NCBI RefSeq assembly: GCF_025996515.1
Contig: NZ_BLRH01000035.1
Coordinates: 434,001 to 498,000 of the forward strand
Length of the DNA stretch: 64,000 nucleotides
Direction of reading: 5' to 3'
DNA from: Rhizohabitans arisaemae
GTDB taxonomy: Bacteria; Actinomycetota; Actinomycetes; Streptosporangiales; Streptosporangiaceae
The notes beneath the pieces were generated by a model that was given only the letters and a program-made list of their open reading frames with translations, was not told the origin of the DNA and ran no database searches. Position 1 is the first letter of the stretch, and the number at the start of each line of letters is the position of its first letter. A program made the translations under genes and the position numbers. Shown here piece after piece: positions 43,537-51,233 of the stretch.

Positions 43537-44277
43537 TCAGGCGGCGAGGGTTTCGAGCCAGGAGCGCCAGGACCGCTCGGCTTCGACCGGGTCCGCGTCG
43601 CCGAAGAGCTCGTGCATGAGGATCAGCGACCCGCCGAAGCCGCCGACGAACCGGTACAGCGCGTCGTCGGTGCGCACGCCCAGGGTCTGCGGGTTGGACA
43701 CGTACACGACTCCCTCGGCGGCGGGCAGTCCCGGTACGGCCACCCGCGCGGGGTCGCCGACGGCGGCGGTTCCGGCCAGGCCGAGCGCACGGACGATCCG
43801 GGGCCGTACCGCGTCCCAGCCGTCCGGCACCGCGGAGAAGACGGTGAGGGGGACGGAGACGCGCCCGGGGAAGCGGTTGACGTACTCCACCAGCGTGCGG
43901 AAGTACATCTCCCCGCCCATTTTCATGGACTCGTACTCCCCCTCCCAGTCGTCGCCGGGAAGGAAGCCGCTGGTCACCGTACGCAGGAAGGTGCTTCCAT
44001 CCCGTCCTTCGATGAGGAAGTCGTAGGCGATGAACCGCCCGTCCCCGTCCTCCTCGCTCCGGTAGGCGAACCGCTTGAGCGGCTCCCACGAGGTCACGGT
44101 CGCCGACGGGGTGTACCCGCCGAAGGTCAGCCGGACCGTGCCGCCTTCCTTCGGCTCCACCTCGCTGCGCCCCATGAACCAGGAGTCGATCCCGGGGCCG
44201 GTGGAGATGGCCTCCCACACCTGCTCGGGGGTGGCGTCGACCTCGGCGGACATGTCCACTTCGAATCCGTGGCCCAT
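43537..44277 (-). CDS. SRPBCC (AHSA1-like) domain protein
   Basis: The protein has 246 residues. The first 140 residues form a standard AHSA1/SRPBCC domain (VDATPEQVWEAISTGPGIDSWF at the start, quoted for its pattern; a FGGY and SWEPLKRFAY later). The last 100 residues look like a shortened second copy with similar strand spacing. It begins one base after the stop of the ArsR-type gene, a common actinobacterial pair in which the regulator and the ligand-binding protein are made together. Confidence 0.75.
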   Translation of the reverse strand: MGHGFEVDMSAEVDATPEQVWEAISTGPGIDSWFMGRSEVEPKEGGTVRLTFGGYTPSATVTSWEPLKRFAYRSEEDGDGRFIAYDFLIEGRDGSTFLRTVTSGFLPGDDWEGEYESMKMGGEMYFRTLVEYVNRFPGRVSVPLTVFSAVPDGWDAVRPRIVRALGLAGTAAVGDPARVAVPGLPAAEGVVYVSNPQTLGVRTDDALYRFVGGFGGSLILMHELFGDADPVEAERSWRSWLETLAA

Positions 44278-44278
44278 C

Positions 44279-44923
44279 TCAATGCTCCTTGTCCTGGTCC
44301 TTGGGGGTGTCGTCCGTGCCGGAGGTGTCCGGTGGGGTGGCCACGGCCTTGACGCTCGGGTGGATCGCCACGATCAGGCGGTGGTCGCGGCCACCTTCCG
44401 TGCTTGCGTCGTGATATTTGCTGACAAGCCTGGCGACAGTGGTCGACAGTTCCTCGGCGAACGCGGCGCGGTCGGCCGCGGAGGCGAACCGGACCTCCCC
44501 GTCGAGCGTGAAGGTGGCCAGCCGCCGCTGCGCCTTCGCGGCGCCGGTGACGAGGGCGCCGACGTCGCGGACGAGCCGGGCGGCGACCGCGAGCAGCCAG
44601 CGTGCCGAGAGCCGGTCGGGGGATCTGGCCGGGTCGGGTTCGACCGCGGCGAGCGCGGCCGGTGAGATCACGTACGACGCGGCGGTCGCCCGCATCACCC
44701 GCTCGGTGCAGTTGCCCTTGCGCCGCTCCTCGACCAGCTCGACCAGCCCGTGCCGCTCCAGTGCCTTGAGGTGGTAGTTCACCTTCTGCCGGGGCAGGCC
44801 GACCTTGGCCGCGAGTGTGGTGGCCGACGCCGGCTCGGCGAGCTCGGCGAGGAGCCGGGCCCGCACCGGGTCCAGCGAGACCTCCGCGGCCGCCGGGTCC
44901 TCGATCACCGTGACGTCCAACAT
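44279..44923 (-). CDS. ArsR-type winged-helix regulator
   Basis: The protein has 214 residues from ATG 44923. The HTH covers about residues 18-75 (DPVRARLLAELAEPAS, then VGLPRQKVNYHLKALERHGLV). No metal-binding CxC motif is seen in the HTH, so it belongs to the non-metal HTH_20-like group usually paired with SRPBCC proteins. It is probably an autoregulator acting at the adjacent divergent region (44924-45080), which includes TTGTTGTCAAGACAAGG, containing a TTGTC-AA-GACAA palindrome at 44951-44962. Confidence 0.8.
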   Translation of the reverse strand: MLDVTVIEDPAAAEVSLDPVRARLLAELAEPASATTLAAKVGLPRQKVNYHLKALERHGLVELVEERRKGNCTERVMRATAASYVISPAALAAVEPDPARSPDRLSARWLLAVAARLVRDVGALVTGAAKAQRRLATFTLDGEVRFASAADRAAFAEELSTTVARLVSKYHDASTEGGRDHRLIVAIHPSVKAVATPPDTSGTDDTPKDQDKEH

Positions 44924-44950
44924 GGCGCCCACCCTGCCACCGACAATTTT

Positions 44951-44966
44951 TGTTGTCAAGACAAGG
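44951..44966. promoter_or_regulatory. Candidate operator upstream of the ArsR-type gene
   Basis: TTGTC and GACAA form a palindrome around AA, about 30 bases upstream of the ArsR-type start. Its position suits autoregulation. Confidence 0.4.
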
Positions 44967-45080
44967 TGAATGATCCGGACATTTAGTGCGATATCAATCT
45001 GAAGTGGCCCAGGATCTTCGCGTTCACCCGCAGGTCCGGACCACCGGGGGCGCGGTTCGGGACCTGCGGGGCTTGGGCGC

Positions 45081-45695
45081 TCAGGTCTGGTCGTCCGATC
45101 GGTCGGAGGTCGCGGTCTCGGGCTGTCCGGTGGAGACGCAGGGGGCCGATGTCTTCGCCGGGGCGACGTTGCGGCGGAACCGCTGGGGCGCGTCGACGTT
45201 GCCGGCCGGGCTGTAGATCGTGATGACGGCCGTGTACGCCTTGCCGTCGTCGGCCACGTGGACCGCCCTGCCGACGCCGAGGTGGGTGGTGTTCTTCCAC
45301 ACCAGCTGGGTGAAGTGGCCGGCTTGCTGGGTGTATCCGGGGCGGTCGAAGTCGTACGCCTCCGAGCCCTCGTACCAGGCGGCCACGGCCTCCCCGGGGG
45401 CGAGCTCGGCGGAGGAGTCGGAGTCGATCGCGATGAAGCCGTTCTCCCCGTACGGATGGGTCCGCTGCTCCAGGAACGAGCCGCGGCGGGCCGTCTCGCG
45501 GGCGCGGAGCCTGGCCAGGTTGGACAGGCGCACGTCGAGCCGGAGCGGCTGTGCGGAGTGCCGGGCCCGGCACCGGTTGACGGCGTCCCTGGTCGCCTTG
45601 GCGAAGCCCTCGTCGGAGAGGGCGGCCGCACCCGGCGGGGCCACGGCGGCCAGCAGGCAGGCTTTGACGATTGTGGTGATCAGAATCTGTGACAT
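45081..45695 (-). CDS. Secreted CAP (SCP/PR-1)-domain protein
   Basis: The protein has 204 residues from ATG 45695. A signal peptide covers about residues 1-25 (LITTIVKACLLAAVAPPGAAA). The CAP domain shows NRCRARHSAQPL, LARLRARETARRG, the central GHFTQLVWKNTTHLGVG and TAVITIYSPAGN, with the cavity His and Glu residues present. CAP proteins are extracellular and bind sterol-like or other ligands or act as weak proteases. It is a single-gene unit. Confidence 0.85.
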   Translation of the reverse strand: MSQILITTIVKACLLAAVAPPGAAALSDEGFAKATRDAVNRCRARHSAQPLRLDVRLSNLARLRARETARRGSFLEQRTHPYGENGFIAIDSDSSAELAPGEAVAAWYEGSEAYDFDRPGYTQQAGHFTQLVWKNTTHLGVGRAVHVADDGKAYTAVITIYSPAGNVDAPQRFRRNVAPAKTSAPCVSTGQPETATSDRSDDQT

Positions 45696-45803
45696 GGGGC
45701 GCCCCCGCGGTCCGGTCCGAATTGATTTGATGCTCACACAGATCATCCGAATGGCTACGTAGCGACACGGATTCGTGGCGGGGTGTGTTCGATGCCCTGG
45801 GTT

Positions 45804-45827
45804 TACCAACCCTAGGGGGGTATGGTA
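45804..45827. promoter_or_regulatory. CsoR-like operator 1
   Basis: TACCAACCCTAGGGGGGTATGGTA is a near-palindrome with TACC...GGTA ends and a CCC-TA-GGG core, like CsoR copper-repressor sites. (Core and ends only are diagnostic.) It lies about 55 bases upstream of the small Cys-rich gene. Confidence 0.5.
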
Positions 45828-45844
45828 GTTTCCTGCCCGACGGA

Positions 45845-45859
45845 TACCCCCCATGGGTA
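45845..45859. promoter_or_regulatory. CsoR-like operator 2
   Basis: TACCCCCCATGGGTA has palindromic TACCC/GGGTA ends. It lies just before the ribosome site of the small Cys-rich gene, where a bound repressor would block transcription. Confidence 0.45.
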
Positions 45860-45879
45860 CATGGGAGATGGAGGAGACC

Positions 45880-45972
45880 ATGTGCGGTGAATGCGCCTGC
45901 GGTACGGCGGACGCGCCCGTGAAGGACGTCGTCGCCGAGGAGGAGGCCGCGGAGGGGATCCTCCAGGGCTGA
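45880..45972 (+). CDS. 30-residue Cys-rich mini-protein, candidate metal-binding peptide
   Basis: ATG 45880 has a strong GGAGGAG 4-5 bases upstream and reads 30 codons to TGA. The product begins MCGECACGTAD, with Cys at 2, 5 and 7, and continues as a short acidic helix (KDVVAEEEAAEGILQG). The CxxCxC start recalls thiol copper(I) sites of tiny metallothioneins. Two CsoR-like palindromes lie directly upstream, and a copper-type exported protein gene follows. I infer a copper-induced cytoplasmic metal-binding or chaperone-like peptide. It is too short for most gene finders; codon use and the ribosome site support that it is real. Confidence 0.6.
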   Translation: MCGECACGTADAPVKDVVAEEEAAEGILQG

Positions 45973-46141
45973 CCGGCACCGGGCACCCGGACTCCGCCGG
46001 GTGGGCGTGGGTTCCGAACCGCCCACCCGGCGGCGAGGTGATCCGGATCCCGCCTGGTCGCCGGCGGTATCGTGGCCGCCGCGCTCGGCGCCGTACCCGC
46101 TCCGCGCCGACGGGCGTGGCCACCCGACCCTGCCAAGGGTA

Positions 46142-46160
46142 TATACCAGTAGGGGGTATA
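46142..46160. promoter_or_regulatory. CsoR-like operator 3
   Basis: TATACC-AGTAG-GGGGTATA is palindromic at its ends and lies about 45 bases before the start of the His-rich exported protein. It closely resembles CsoR operators (TATACCCC...GGGGTATA type). Confidence 0.6.
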
Positions 46161-46203
46161 TTTCCCCCGATGTCGAACAGAGCGGACCATCAGGAGGGTC
46201 ACC

Positions 46204-47166
46204 ATGAACACACCCGCCAAGCTGGCAATCTTCGTCTCCGGCCTCGCCGTGACCTTCGGCGCGGCCATGGGAATCGGGACCCTGTTCCCCACATCCGCCG
46301 CGGTGTCGGCGGCGGAGAACCCGCCCACGACCGCGCCACCGGGCGACGACGGACACAGCCATCCCGCGCCCAAGGCCGCCGCGGAGGTGCCGGGCGGCCT
46401 GCAGATCTCCCAGGACGGCTACACCCTCACCCCGCGGACCACGGAGCTGGCACCGGGCGAGGCGACGGACTTCCGGTTCACCGTCACCGGGCCGGACGGC
46501 CGCCCCGTCACCGACTACCAGGTGCTGCACGAGAAGAAGATGCACTTCATCGTGGTGAGACGGGACCTGTCCGGCTTCCAGCACCTCCACCCCGAACTGC
46601 TGGACGGCGGAGTCTGGTCGATACGGCTGACACTGCCGGAAGCGGGCGCGTACCGGGCGTTCGCCGACTTCGCCGCGACCGGCGGCGAGCCGCTCACCCT
46701 CGGCATGGACCTGCACGCGGCCGGCGACTATCGGAGCAAGCCGCTCGCCGAGGTCACCCGGACCGCCGTCGTCGGGGAGTACACGGTCGCGCTCACCGGT
46801 GACCTGGTCCCCGGGAAATCCGGCAAGCTCACCCTGAACGTCACCAGGAACGGCGATCCGGTCACCGACCTGGAGCCCTACCTCGGCGCGTACGGACACC
46901 TGGTCGCGCTCCGCGCCGGCGACCTCGCCTACCTGCACGTCCACCCGGACGGGGAGCCCGGAGACGGCAAGACCGCGGCGGGGCCGGGGATCGTCTTCCA
47001 CGCCCAGGCGCCGAGCCCGGGGGCGTACCGGCTCTACCTGGACTTCAAGCACGCCGGGACGGTGCGCACCGCGGAGTTCACCCTGACCGCCGGGGGGAAG
47101 GCCGACGTCAAGGCGCCGGAGCAGACCACCCCGGACGACGGGGGCGAGGAGCACGGCGGTCACTGA
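46204..47166 (+). CDS. His-rich exported protein, probable copper handling
   Basis: The protein has 320 residues from ATG 46204, with AGGAGGG just upstream. An N-terminal membrane anchor or signal covers about residues 6-38. The linker carries DDGHSHP. The body is beta-rich, with HEKKMHFIVV, FQHLHPE and AYLHVHPDG, and the tail ends EEHGGH. Such His clusters are typical of exported copper-binding proteins found beside copA or csoR genes in actinomycetes. The CsoR-like palindrome at 46142-46160 supports copper induction. The metal is inferred, not shown. Confidence 0.65.
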   Translation: MNTPAKLAIFVSGLAVTFGAAMGIGTLFPTSAAVSAAENPPTTAPPGDDGHSHPAPKAAAEVPGGLQISQDGYTLTPRTTELAPGEATDFRFTVTGPDGRPVTDYQVLHEKKMHFIVVRRDLSGFQHLHPELLDGGVWSIRLTLPEAGAYRAFADFAATGGEPLTLGMDLHAAGDYRSKPLAEVTRTAVVGEYTVALTGDLVPGKSGKLTLNVTRNGDPVTDLEPYLGAYGHLVALRAGDLAYLHVHPDGEPGDGKTAAGPGIVFHAQAPSPGAYRLYLDFKHAGTVRTAEFTLTAGGKADVKAPEQTTPDDGGEEHGGH

Positions 47167-47231
47167 GCGGTTCTGTCGTACCCCGCCGCTAGGGTCGCCC
47201 GGGAACCGCCGTGGAGAATGGGAGAACCCCG

Positions 47232-47885
47232 ATGCACGTCCCCGAGGACCTCGCCGAACTGCCGTACGCGCGCAAGCTCCGGCCGCATGAAGGGGCTCCC
47301 GAGGCCGAGGAGCACCACGACGCGGTCCACTTCGCCGACGCCGAGTTCGAGGACTGCGAGGCGGAGCACGCCAGGTTCGGCGAGTGCGCGTTCACCGGGG
47401 TCGACTTCACCGGCGGGCGGCTCTCCCGGGCCCGGTTCGACGAGGTGTGGATGCGCGGCACCCGCTGGGTGGGGACCTACCTCGGCGAGACCGAGTGGCT
47501 GGACGTCACGGCGATCTCCGGGGTCTTCGCCGGCCTGCAGGTCTTCGGGTCGGAGCTGCGCCGGGTCGTCTTCCGGCGGTGCAAGTTCGACGCGGTGAAC
47601 CTGCGGTCGGCCCGGCTCACCGAGGTGGTCTTCGAGGACTGCGTCCTGCGTGACGTGGACTGGGGCGGGGCGACGCTGACGAACGTGCGGTTCCCCGGCT
47701 CGACCCTGGAGCGGGTCCGGCTGTCCAAGTCGACGCTGACGAAGGTCGATCTCAGTGAGGCCGCCGAGGTCGGGGTGGCCGACGGCTACGACGGGCTGCG
47801 CGGGGCGACGATCGGCGAGGCGCAGCTGATGTGGATGGCGCCGATGTTCGCACAGGCCCTCGGCGTCAAGGTCGCGGGGCGGTGA
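47232..47885 (+). CDS. Pentapeptide-repeat protein
   Basis: The protein has 217 residues from ATG 47232, with GGGAG 7 bases upstream. From about residue 35 to 185 it runs in A(D/N)LXX-like five-residue steps (for example FDAVNLRSARLTEVVF and GATLTNVRF), which fold as a right-handed square beta-helix. Some members mimic DNA and protect gyrase, but no such assignment can be made here. It is a single gene. Confidence 0.8.
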   Translation: MHVPEDLAELPYARKLRPHEGAPEAEEHHDAVHFADAEFEDCEAEHARFGECAFTGVDFTGGRLSRARFDEVWMRGTRWVGTYLGETEWLDVTAISGVFAGLQVFGSELRRVVFRRCKFDAVNLRSARLTEVVFEDCVLRDVDWGGATLTNVRFPGSTLERVRLSKSTLTKVDLSEAAEVGVADGYDGLRGATIGEAQLMWMAPMFAQALGVKVAGR

Positions 47886-48192
47886 CCGGAAACGGGCACT
47901 TCACCCTCGCGGCCGTGGGTAAGCGGTGCGTCTCCGGGGAGCGCACGATCGAGGCGACCGAGCTCCGGACCCCCTTCAAGACCTACACCACGACCGTCGG
48001 TGGACCGCACATTCCCTAGGCCGCAATCACACGTCGTCTTCCAGGCCCCCGGCCCGATCGGCCGGGGGTCTGCGCTGTTTGTCCGGTTCGGCCGGATCCC
48101 GTACCAGGTGATGTGGGCGTAGTTGTTGTGGTTTGGCCGGTGATGTGGAACGACTGAGGGGAGGCGATGGGAACCGGGAGAGGCGGAACGGG

Positions 48193-49380
48193 ATGCCGGA
48201 CAGGGCGGGGCTGCTTGTGCTCATGGGATCCGGTGAGACGAGCCCCACCATGGTCACGGTGCACCGCGCGATCGCGCGCCGCCTGGGCGACGCGCCGCGC
48301 GCCGTACTCCTGGACACGCCGTACGCCTTTCAGGAGAACGCGGCGCTCATCTCCGCCCGCGCCCGGCGGTACTTCGCCGGGAGCGTCGGGCTCCACGTCG
48401 AGGTGGCGCGGGAGCCGCACCAGGTCAAGGAGGCCGACTGGGTGTTCTCCGGCCCGGGCAGCCCGACCTTCGCGCTTCGGCGCTGGACCGGCGGGCCGGT
48501 GGGGCGGGAGCTCGCCGGCCGGGTGCGCGCGGGCGGCGGGGCCACCGTGCTCGCCTCGGCGGCCGCCTGTACGGCCGGGGTCTCGGTCGTGCCCGTCTAC
48601 GAGGTCTACAAAGTCGGGGCGGAGCCGCACTGGCTGGACGGGCTGAATCTCCTGGGCCGACTCGGGCTGAAGGTCGCGGTGATCCCGCACTATGACAACG
48701 CCGAGGGCGGGACGCACGACACCCGCTTCTGCTACCTGGGCGAACGGCGCCTGGCCCGGATGGAGTCGCTGCTCCCCGAGGGGGCCGGGGTACTCGGGGT
48801 CGACGAACACACGGCCGTGGTCCTCGATGTGAACGCCGGGGACGCCGAGGTGGTGGGGCGCGGCGGGGTGACGGTACGGCTCCGCGGCGCCCAGCTCGTC
48901 CTGCCCGCGGGGACCTTCGTCTCCCTGGCCGAGCTGACCGGGTTCTTCGCCGGCGAGGGCCTGGCCGGTCCGCCGCCGGCCCGGGTGCCCGGGGGTGAGC
49001 CGGCGCGGACCGCGCTCGGCGAGGTGATCCAGGCGTGTGAGCGGCGGTTCGACGCCGCGGCGGGGGAGCGGCGGGCGCAGGCCGTACTGGACCTGGAAGA
49101 GGAGATCACCAGATGGGCCGCCGACACCGAGGAGGATGAGGGCGGGGTCGCGCAGGCGCGTGCCGTGCTCCGCCACCTCGTCGTCAGGCTGGCCCGTGCC
49201 GCCGAATCGGGTGATCAGCGGGACCGGCTCGCCCCGATGGTGGAGCCGCTGCTCACGGTCCGCGCCGACCTGCGGCGACGTGAGCTGTATCACAGTGCGG
49301 ACGCGATCCGGGCGGCCCTTGCCGCCGTCGGCATCCACGTCCAGGACGGGCCTGACGGGGTTCGCTGGTCTTCTCGCTAG
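48193..49380 (+). CDS. Peptidase S51/cyanophycinase-like domain fused to a CysRS-like tail
   Basis: The protein has 395 residues from ATG 48193, with AGAGG 9 bases upstream. Residues 1-250 resemble type 1 glutamine-amidotransferase/S51 folds: LLVLMGSGETSP at the start, GPGSPTFAL (87-95), and ASAAAC (121-126) where S51 enzymes carry the nucleophile in GxSAG. Ser122 or Cys126 could serve. The last roughly 120 residues form a helical domain ending in RRELYHSADAIRAAL, then GIHVQDGPDGVRW, which closely matches the C-terminus of cysteinyl-tRNA synthetases. No synthetase catalytic core is present. The function is unknown; a hydrolase that recognises tRNA or Cys-tRNA is a guess. Confidence 0.65.
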   Translation: MPDRAGLLVLMGSGETSPTMVTVHRAIARRLGDAPRAVLLDTPYAFQENAALISARARRYFAGSVGLHVEVAREPHQVKEADWVFSGPGSPTFALRRWTGGPVGRELAGRVRAGGGATVLASAAACTAGVSVVPVYEVYKVGAEPHWLDGLNLLGRLGLKVAVIPHYDNAEGGTHDTRFCYLGERRLARMESLLPEGAGVLGVDEHTAVVLDVNAGDAEVVGRGGVTVRLRGAQLVLPAGTFVSLAELTGFFAGEGLAGPPPARVPGGEPARTALGEVIQACERRFDAAAGERRAQAVLDLEEEITRWAADTEEDEGGVAQARAVLRHLVVRLARAAESGDQRDRLAPMVEPLLTVRADLRRRELYHSADAIRAALAAVGIHVQDGPDGVRWSSR

Positions 49381-49448
49381 CTTTACCGTTCCGTGCCCTG
49401 CATGGTAGATCTGTTACCTTTTCGTGGCGTTTGAGTGATTTGTCGGCT

Positions 49449-49549
49449 AGTGTCCGTTTAGAGACCAGTGACCGGGACCTCAAACGGAGGCCGGCTGGTC
49501 GCCCCCGCGGAGTCCCGCGACTCGTGGACCCGCCTGTGCTACGGACACT
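49449..49549 (+). ncRNA. Candidate structured 5' leader (three-way-junction RNA)
   Basis: About 100 bases before the RlpA-like start fold on paper into a closed three-way junction. P1 pairs 49449-49457 (AGTGTCCGT) exactly with 49541-49549 (ACGGACACT). P2 stacks GACCAG/CTGGTC, CCGG/CCGG and CCTC/GAGG (49463-49500) with small 5' bulges. P3 pairs CCGC.GAGTC with GACTCGTGG (49505-49527) around a CCGC loop with one bulge. The junction strands are TTAGA, GCCC and a 13-base link. The sequence does not match the c-di-AMP (ydaO) consensus expected upstream of such wall genes, nor TPP, cobalamin, SAM or glycine motifs that I know. A riboswitch or leader control element is plausible. Confidence 0.5.
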
Positions 49550-49579
49550 TCACCGTCCTGGCGATTCTGGAGCCTCTTC

Positions 49580-50224
49580 ATGACTAATGCCATAGAGACA
49601 CCATTGCTGCAGGGAACGACGAAGGCCTCGTACTACTGGGACGACGGCTCTGGCATCAATGGCGACACCGGAATGCCGGCTTCCGGCAAACCCATGCAAA
49701 AGGGGCTGTTCGCCAGCCCCAGCTGGCCCCTCGGCACCGAGGGCTACGTGCTTTACGAGGGGAAGAAGGAGAAGTTCTTCATCGGTGACCGCGGTCCGGG
49801 CATCCCCTCCAACAAGGGCGTCATGCTCGACATGGACGGCAAGACCTTCGCCGCGCTCACCGGCGGCAGCTGGAACCAGTCGACCCTCACCGTCGAGGGA
49901 CACGGCCTCGGGCACATCCACGTCACCTACCACGTGACCAAGTGGGGTCCCGGGATCGGCAAGAAGGGCCAGCCCCAGGCGTTCTCCACCGGCGCGTGGA
50001 AGGTCAAGGAGCCCGACCCGACCGTCAAGCCGGTCAACGGCGTCAACACGGTCTCGGTACCCCTCAAGCCGTTCACGCCGGCCCCCGCGGCCACCGCCGC
50101 CGACACCGGTGCAGCGATCGCGCCGCTGCTCGTCGGCCTGCTGGTCACCCTCACGCTGCTGGCCACGCTCGTCGTCACCTACCTGCGCATGCGGCAGGAC
50201 GGTCATCACGCCAACCGGGCCTAG
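49580..50224 (+). CDS. RlpA-like double-psi beta-barrel protein with C-terminal anchor
   Basis: The protein has 214 residues from ATG 49580. Residues about 15-125 form a DPBB domain (ASYYWDDGSG, ASGKPMQKG, ASPSWPLGT, FIGDRGPG, LDMDGKTF), the fold of RlpA septal lytic enzymes and expansins. An Ala/Pro/Thr-rich linker is followed by one membrane helix (about 178-203) and a short basic tail. There is no classical N-terminal signal, so export is uncertain. A structured leader precedes the gene and a strong terminator follows. The second DPBB gene at 50745-51233 faces it. Confidence 0.75.
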   Translation: MTNAIETPLLQGTTKASYYWDDGSGINGDTGMPASGKPMQKGLFASPSWPLGTEGYVLYEGKKEKFFIGDRGPGIPSNKGVMLDMDGKTFAALTGGSWNQSTLTVEGHGLGHIHVTYHVTKWGPGIGKKGQPQAFSTGAWKVKEPDPTVKPVNGVNTVSVPLKPFTPAPAATAADTGAAIAPLLVGLLVTLTLLATLVVTYLRMRQDGHHANRA

Positions 50225-50288
50225 GGTCTTTGCCGTGATCATGCCGGGCGACGGGCGGCCGATCGCCTGAGCAGGGGTATCCCCTCGA

Positions 50289-50324
50289 CGAAACGCGGGT
50301 GTCCGTCAGGACGCCCGCGTTTCG
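50289..50324 (+). terminator. Strong terminator after the first RlpA-like gene
   Basis: A 16-bp stem, CGAAACGCGGG-T-GTCC with its complement, closes a GTCA loop with one G-T wobble. It lies 65 bases after the plus-strand stop. Confidence 0.75.
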
Positions 50325-50680
50325 CCGGTTGTGGATGACTTTCCCGGACTCGGTGGAGTTCGGCCCGGGCGTCTGCGTCGACCCGTGGCCGTACCCTTTC
50401 TTCGGCGAGGCGGGCGGTCCGGCCGGGGAGCCGGATCCAGGTCTGGGGCAGGAGGAGCAGACGACCTTCACCGTGTTCGACCCGCAGACCTTGCCCCCGG
50501 GCGTCGTCCTCGGGGAAGACGGAAGGATCGGGGGGCGCCGACCAGACCCGGCGTTCACACCGTGCCGGTTCCGGCCTGCAACGGGCCCAGGCTGTTCTGG
50601 TGACGATCCCGGTCGACCGCCCCTGCGGGCCGAACGCCGGGGCAACGCCGGCGCCGTACGGGCGTTGAGGGGCAAAAGCT

Positions 50681-50724
50681 GACCGGCGCGCTGTGCCGTG
50701 GGGGCCCGGTACAGCGCGCCGGTC
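50681..50724 (-). terminator. Strong terminator after the second RlpA-like gene
   Basis: GACCGGCGCGCTGT and its exact reverse complement form a 14-bp stem, extended by a few more pairs around a GGGG-containing loop. On the minus strand a TTTT follows 4 bases later. It lies 21 bases beyond the minus-strand stop. Confidence 0.8.
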
Positions 50725-50744
50725 GGTTCAGGGGGTCTTAGGGG

Positions 50745-51233
50745 TTACTTCCCGAAGGCGAGGTCGTATCCGGTGCCGCGGTCGCGGTAGACGCGGCCCT
50801 TGCCCCACTCCAGGACCTCGAAGTCGACGACGACCACGTTGGAGCGCTGGCCGGTGAGCTCCCGCATGAGCAGCTCGGAGAGGTCGATGATGGCGGGCAC
50901 CTTGTGCTGGGCGACGGCCCACTCGGCGGGCCCGAAGTCCTCGATGACACCGGTCACACTCTTGCCCTGGTAGGTCACCTTGACCTTGGTGCCGAGCGGC
51001 CAGTACGGGCTCGCGATCGTCTGGTATCTCATCGGCTTGCCCGACGCCGTGGCCGGGTCCCAGAAGGAGGTGGCGGTGGCGCTACCGGTGGGGAGCTTGG
51101 TCAGCAGCTCGGCGGGGACCTTCGGCTCGTGGGCCGGGCCCGAGGCCGTGGCGCCCGCGGGGGCCGTGCCGGCGAGGCCGGTCGCCAGAGTGAATGCCGC
51201 TACCGCTGCGATTATCGCCTTCTTTGACCGCAT
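50745..51233 (-). CDS. Secreted RlpA-like double-psi beta-barrel protein
   Basis: The protein has 162 residues from ATG 51233, with AAAGGA upstream. A signal peptide covers about residues 1-32 (KKAIIAAVAAFTLATGLAG, ending near GATA). The DPBB domain follows: ATSFWDPATASGKPM, ASPYWPLGT, VIEDFGPAEW and LSELLMRELTG. The Asp of the DPBB acid site is present. It resembles the protein encoded at 49580 but is freely secreted. Wall remodelling is likely. Confidence 0.75.
   Translation of the reverse strand: MRSKKAIIAAVAAFTLATGLAGTAPAGATASGPAHEPKVPAELLTKLPTGSATATSFWDPATASGKPMRYQTIASPYWPLGTKVKVTYQGKSVTGVIEDFGPAEWAVAQHKVPAIIDLSELLMRELTGQRSNVVVVDFEVLEWGKGRVYRDRGTGYDLAFGK

Larger units (their letters stand above)
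50225..50744. other. Convergent intergenic region with two terminators
   Basis: 520 bases lie between the two facing RlpA-like genes. The only features seen are the hairpins at 50289-50324 and 50681-50724. A 127-codon plus-strand frame (50299-50682) overlaps the first hairpin and has no recognisable motif. Confidence 0.5.

Noticed and set aside
49449-49549. c-di-AMP (ydaO) riboswitch before the RlpA-like gene
   Set aside because: The conserved GGGGAACC and GGGTGAATC-type blocks and the CAGCTAACC end are absent, so only an unassigned structured leader is claimed.
50299-50682. Possible 127-residue protein between the two RlpA-like genes
   Set aside because: It starts inside a strong terminator hairpin, has no ribosome site and no recognisable motif.
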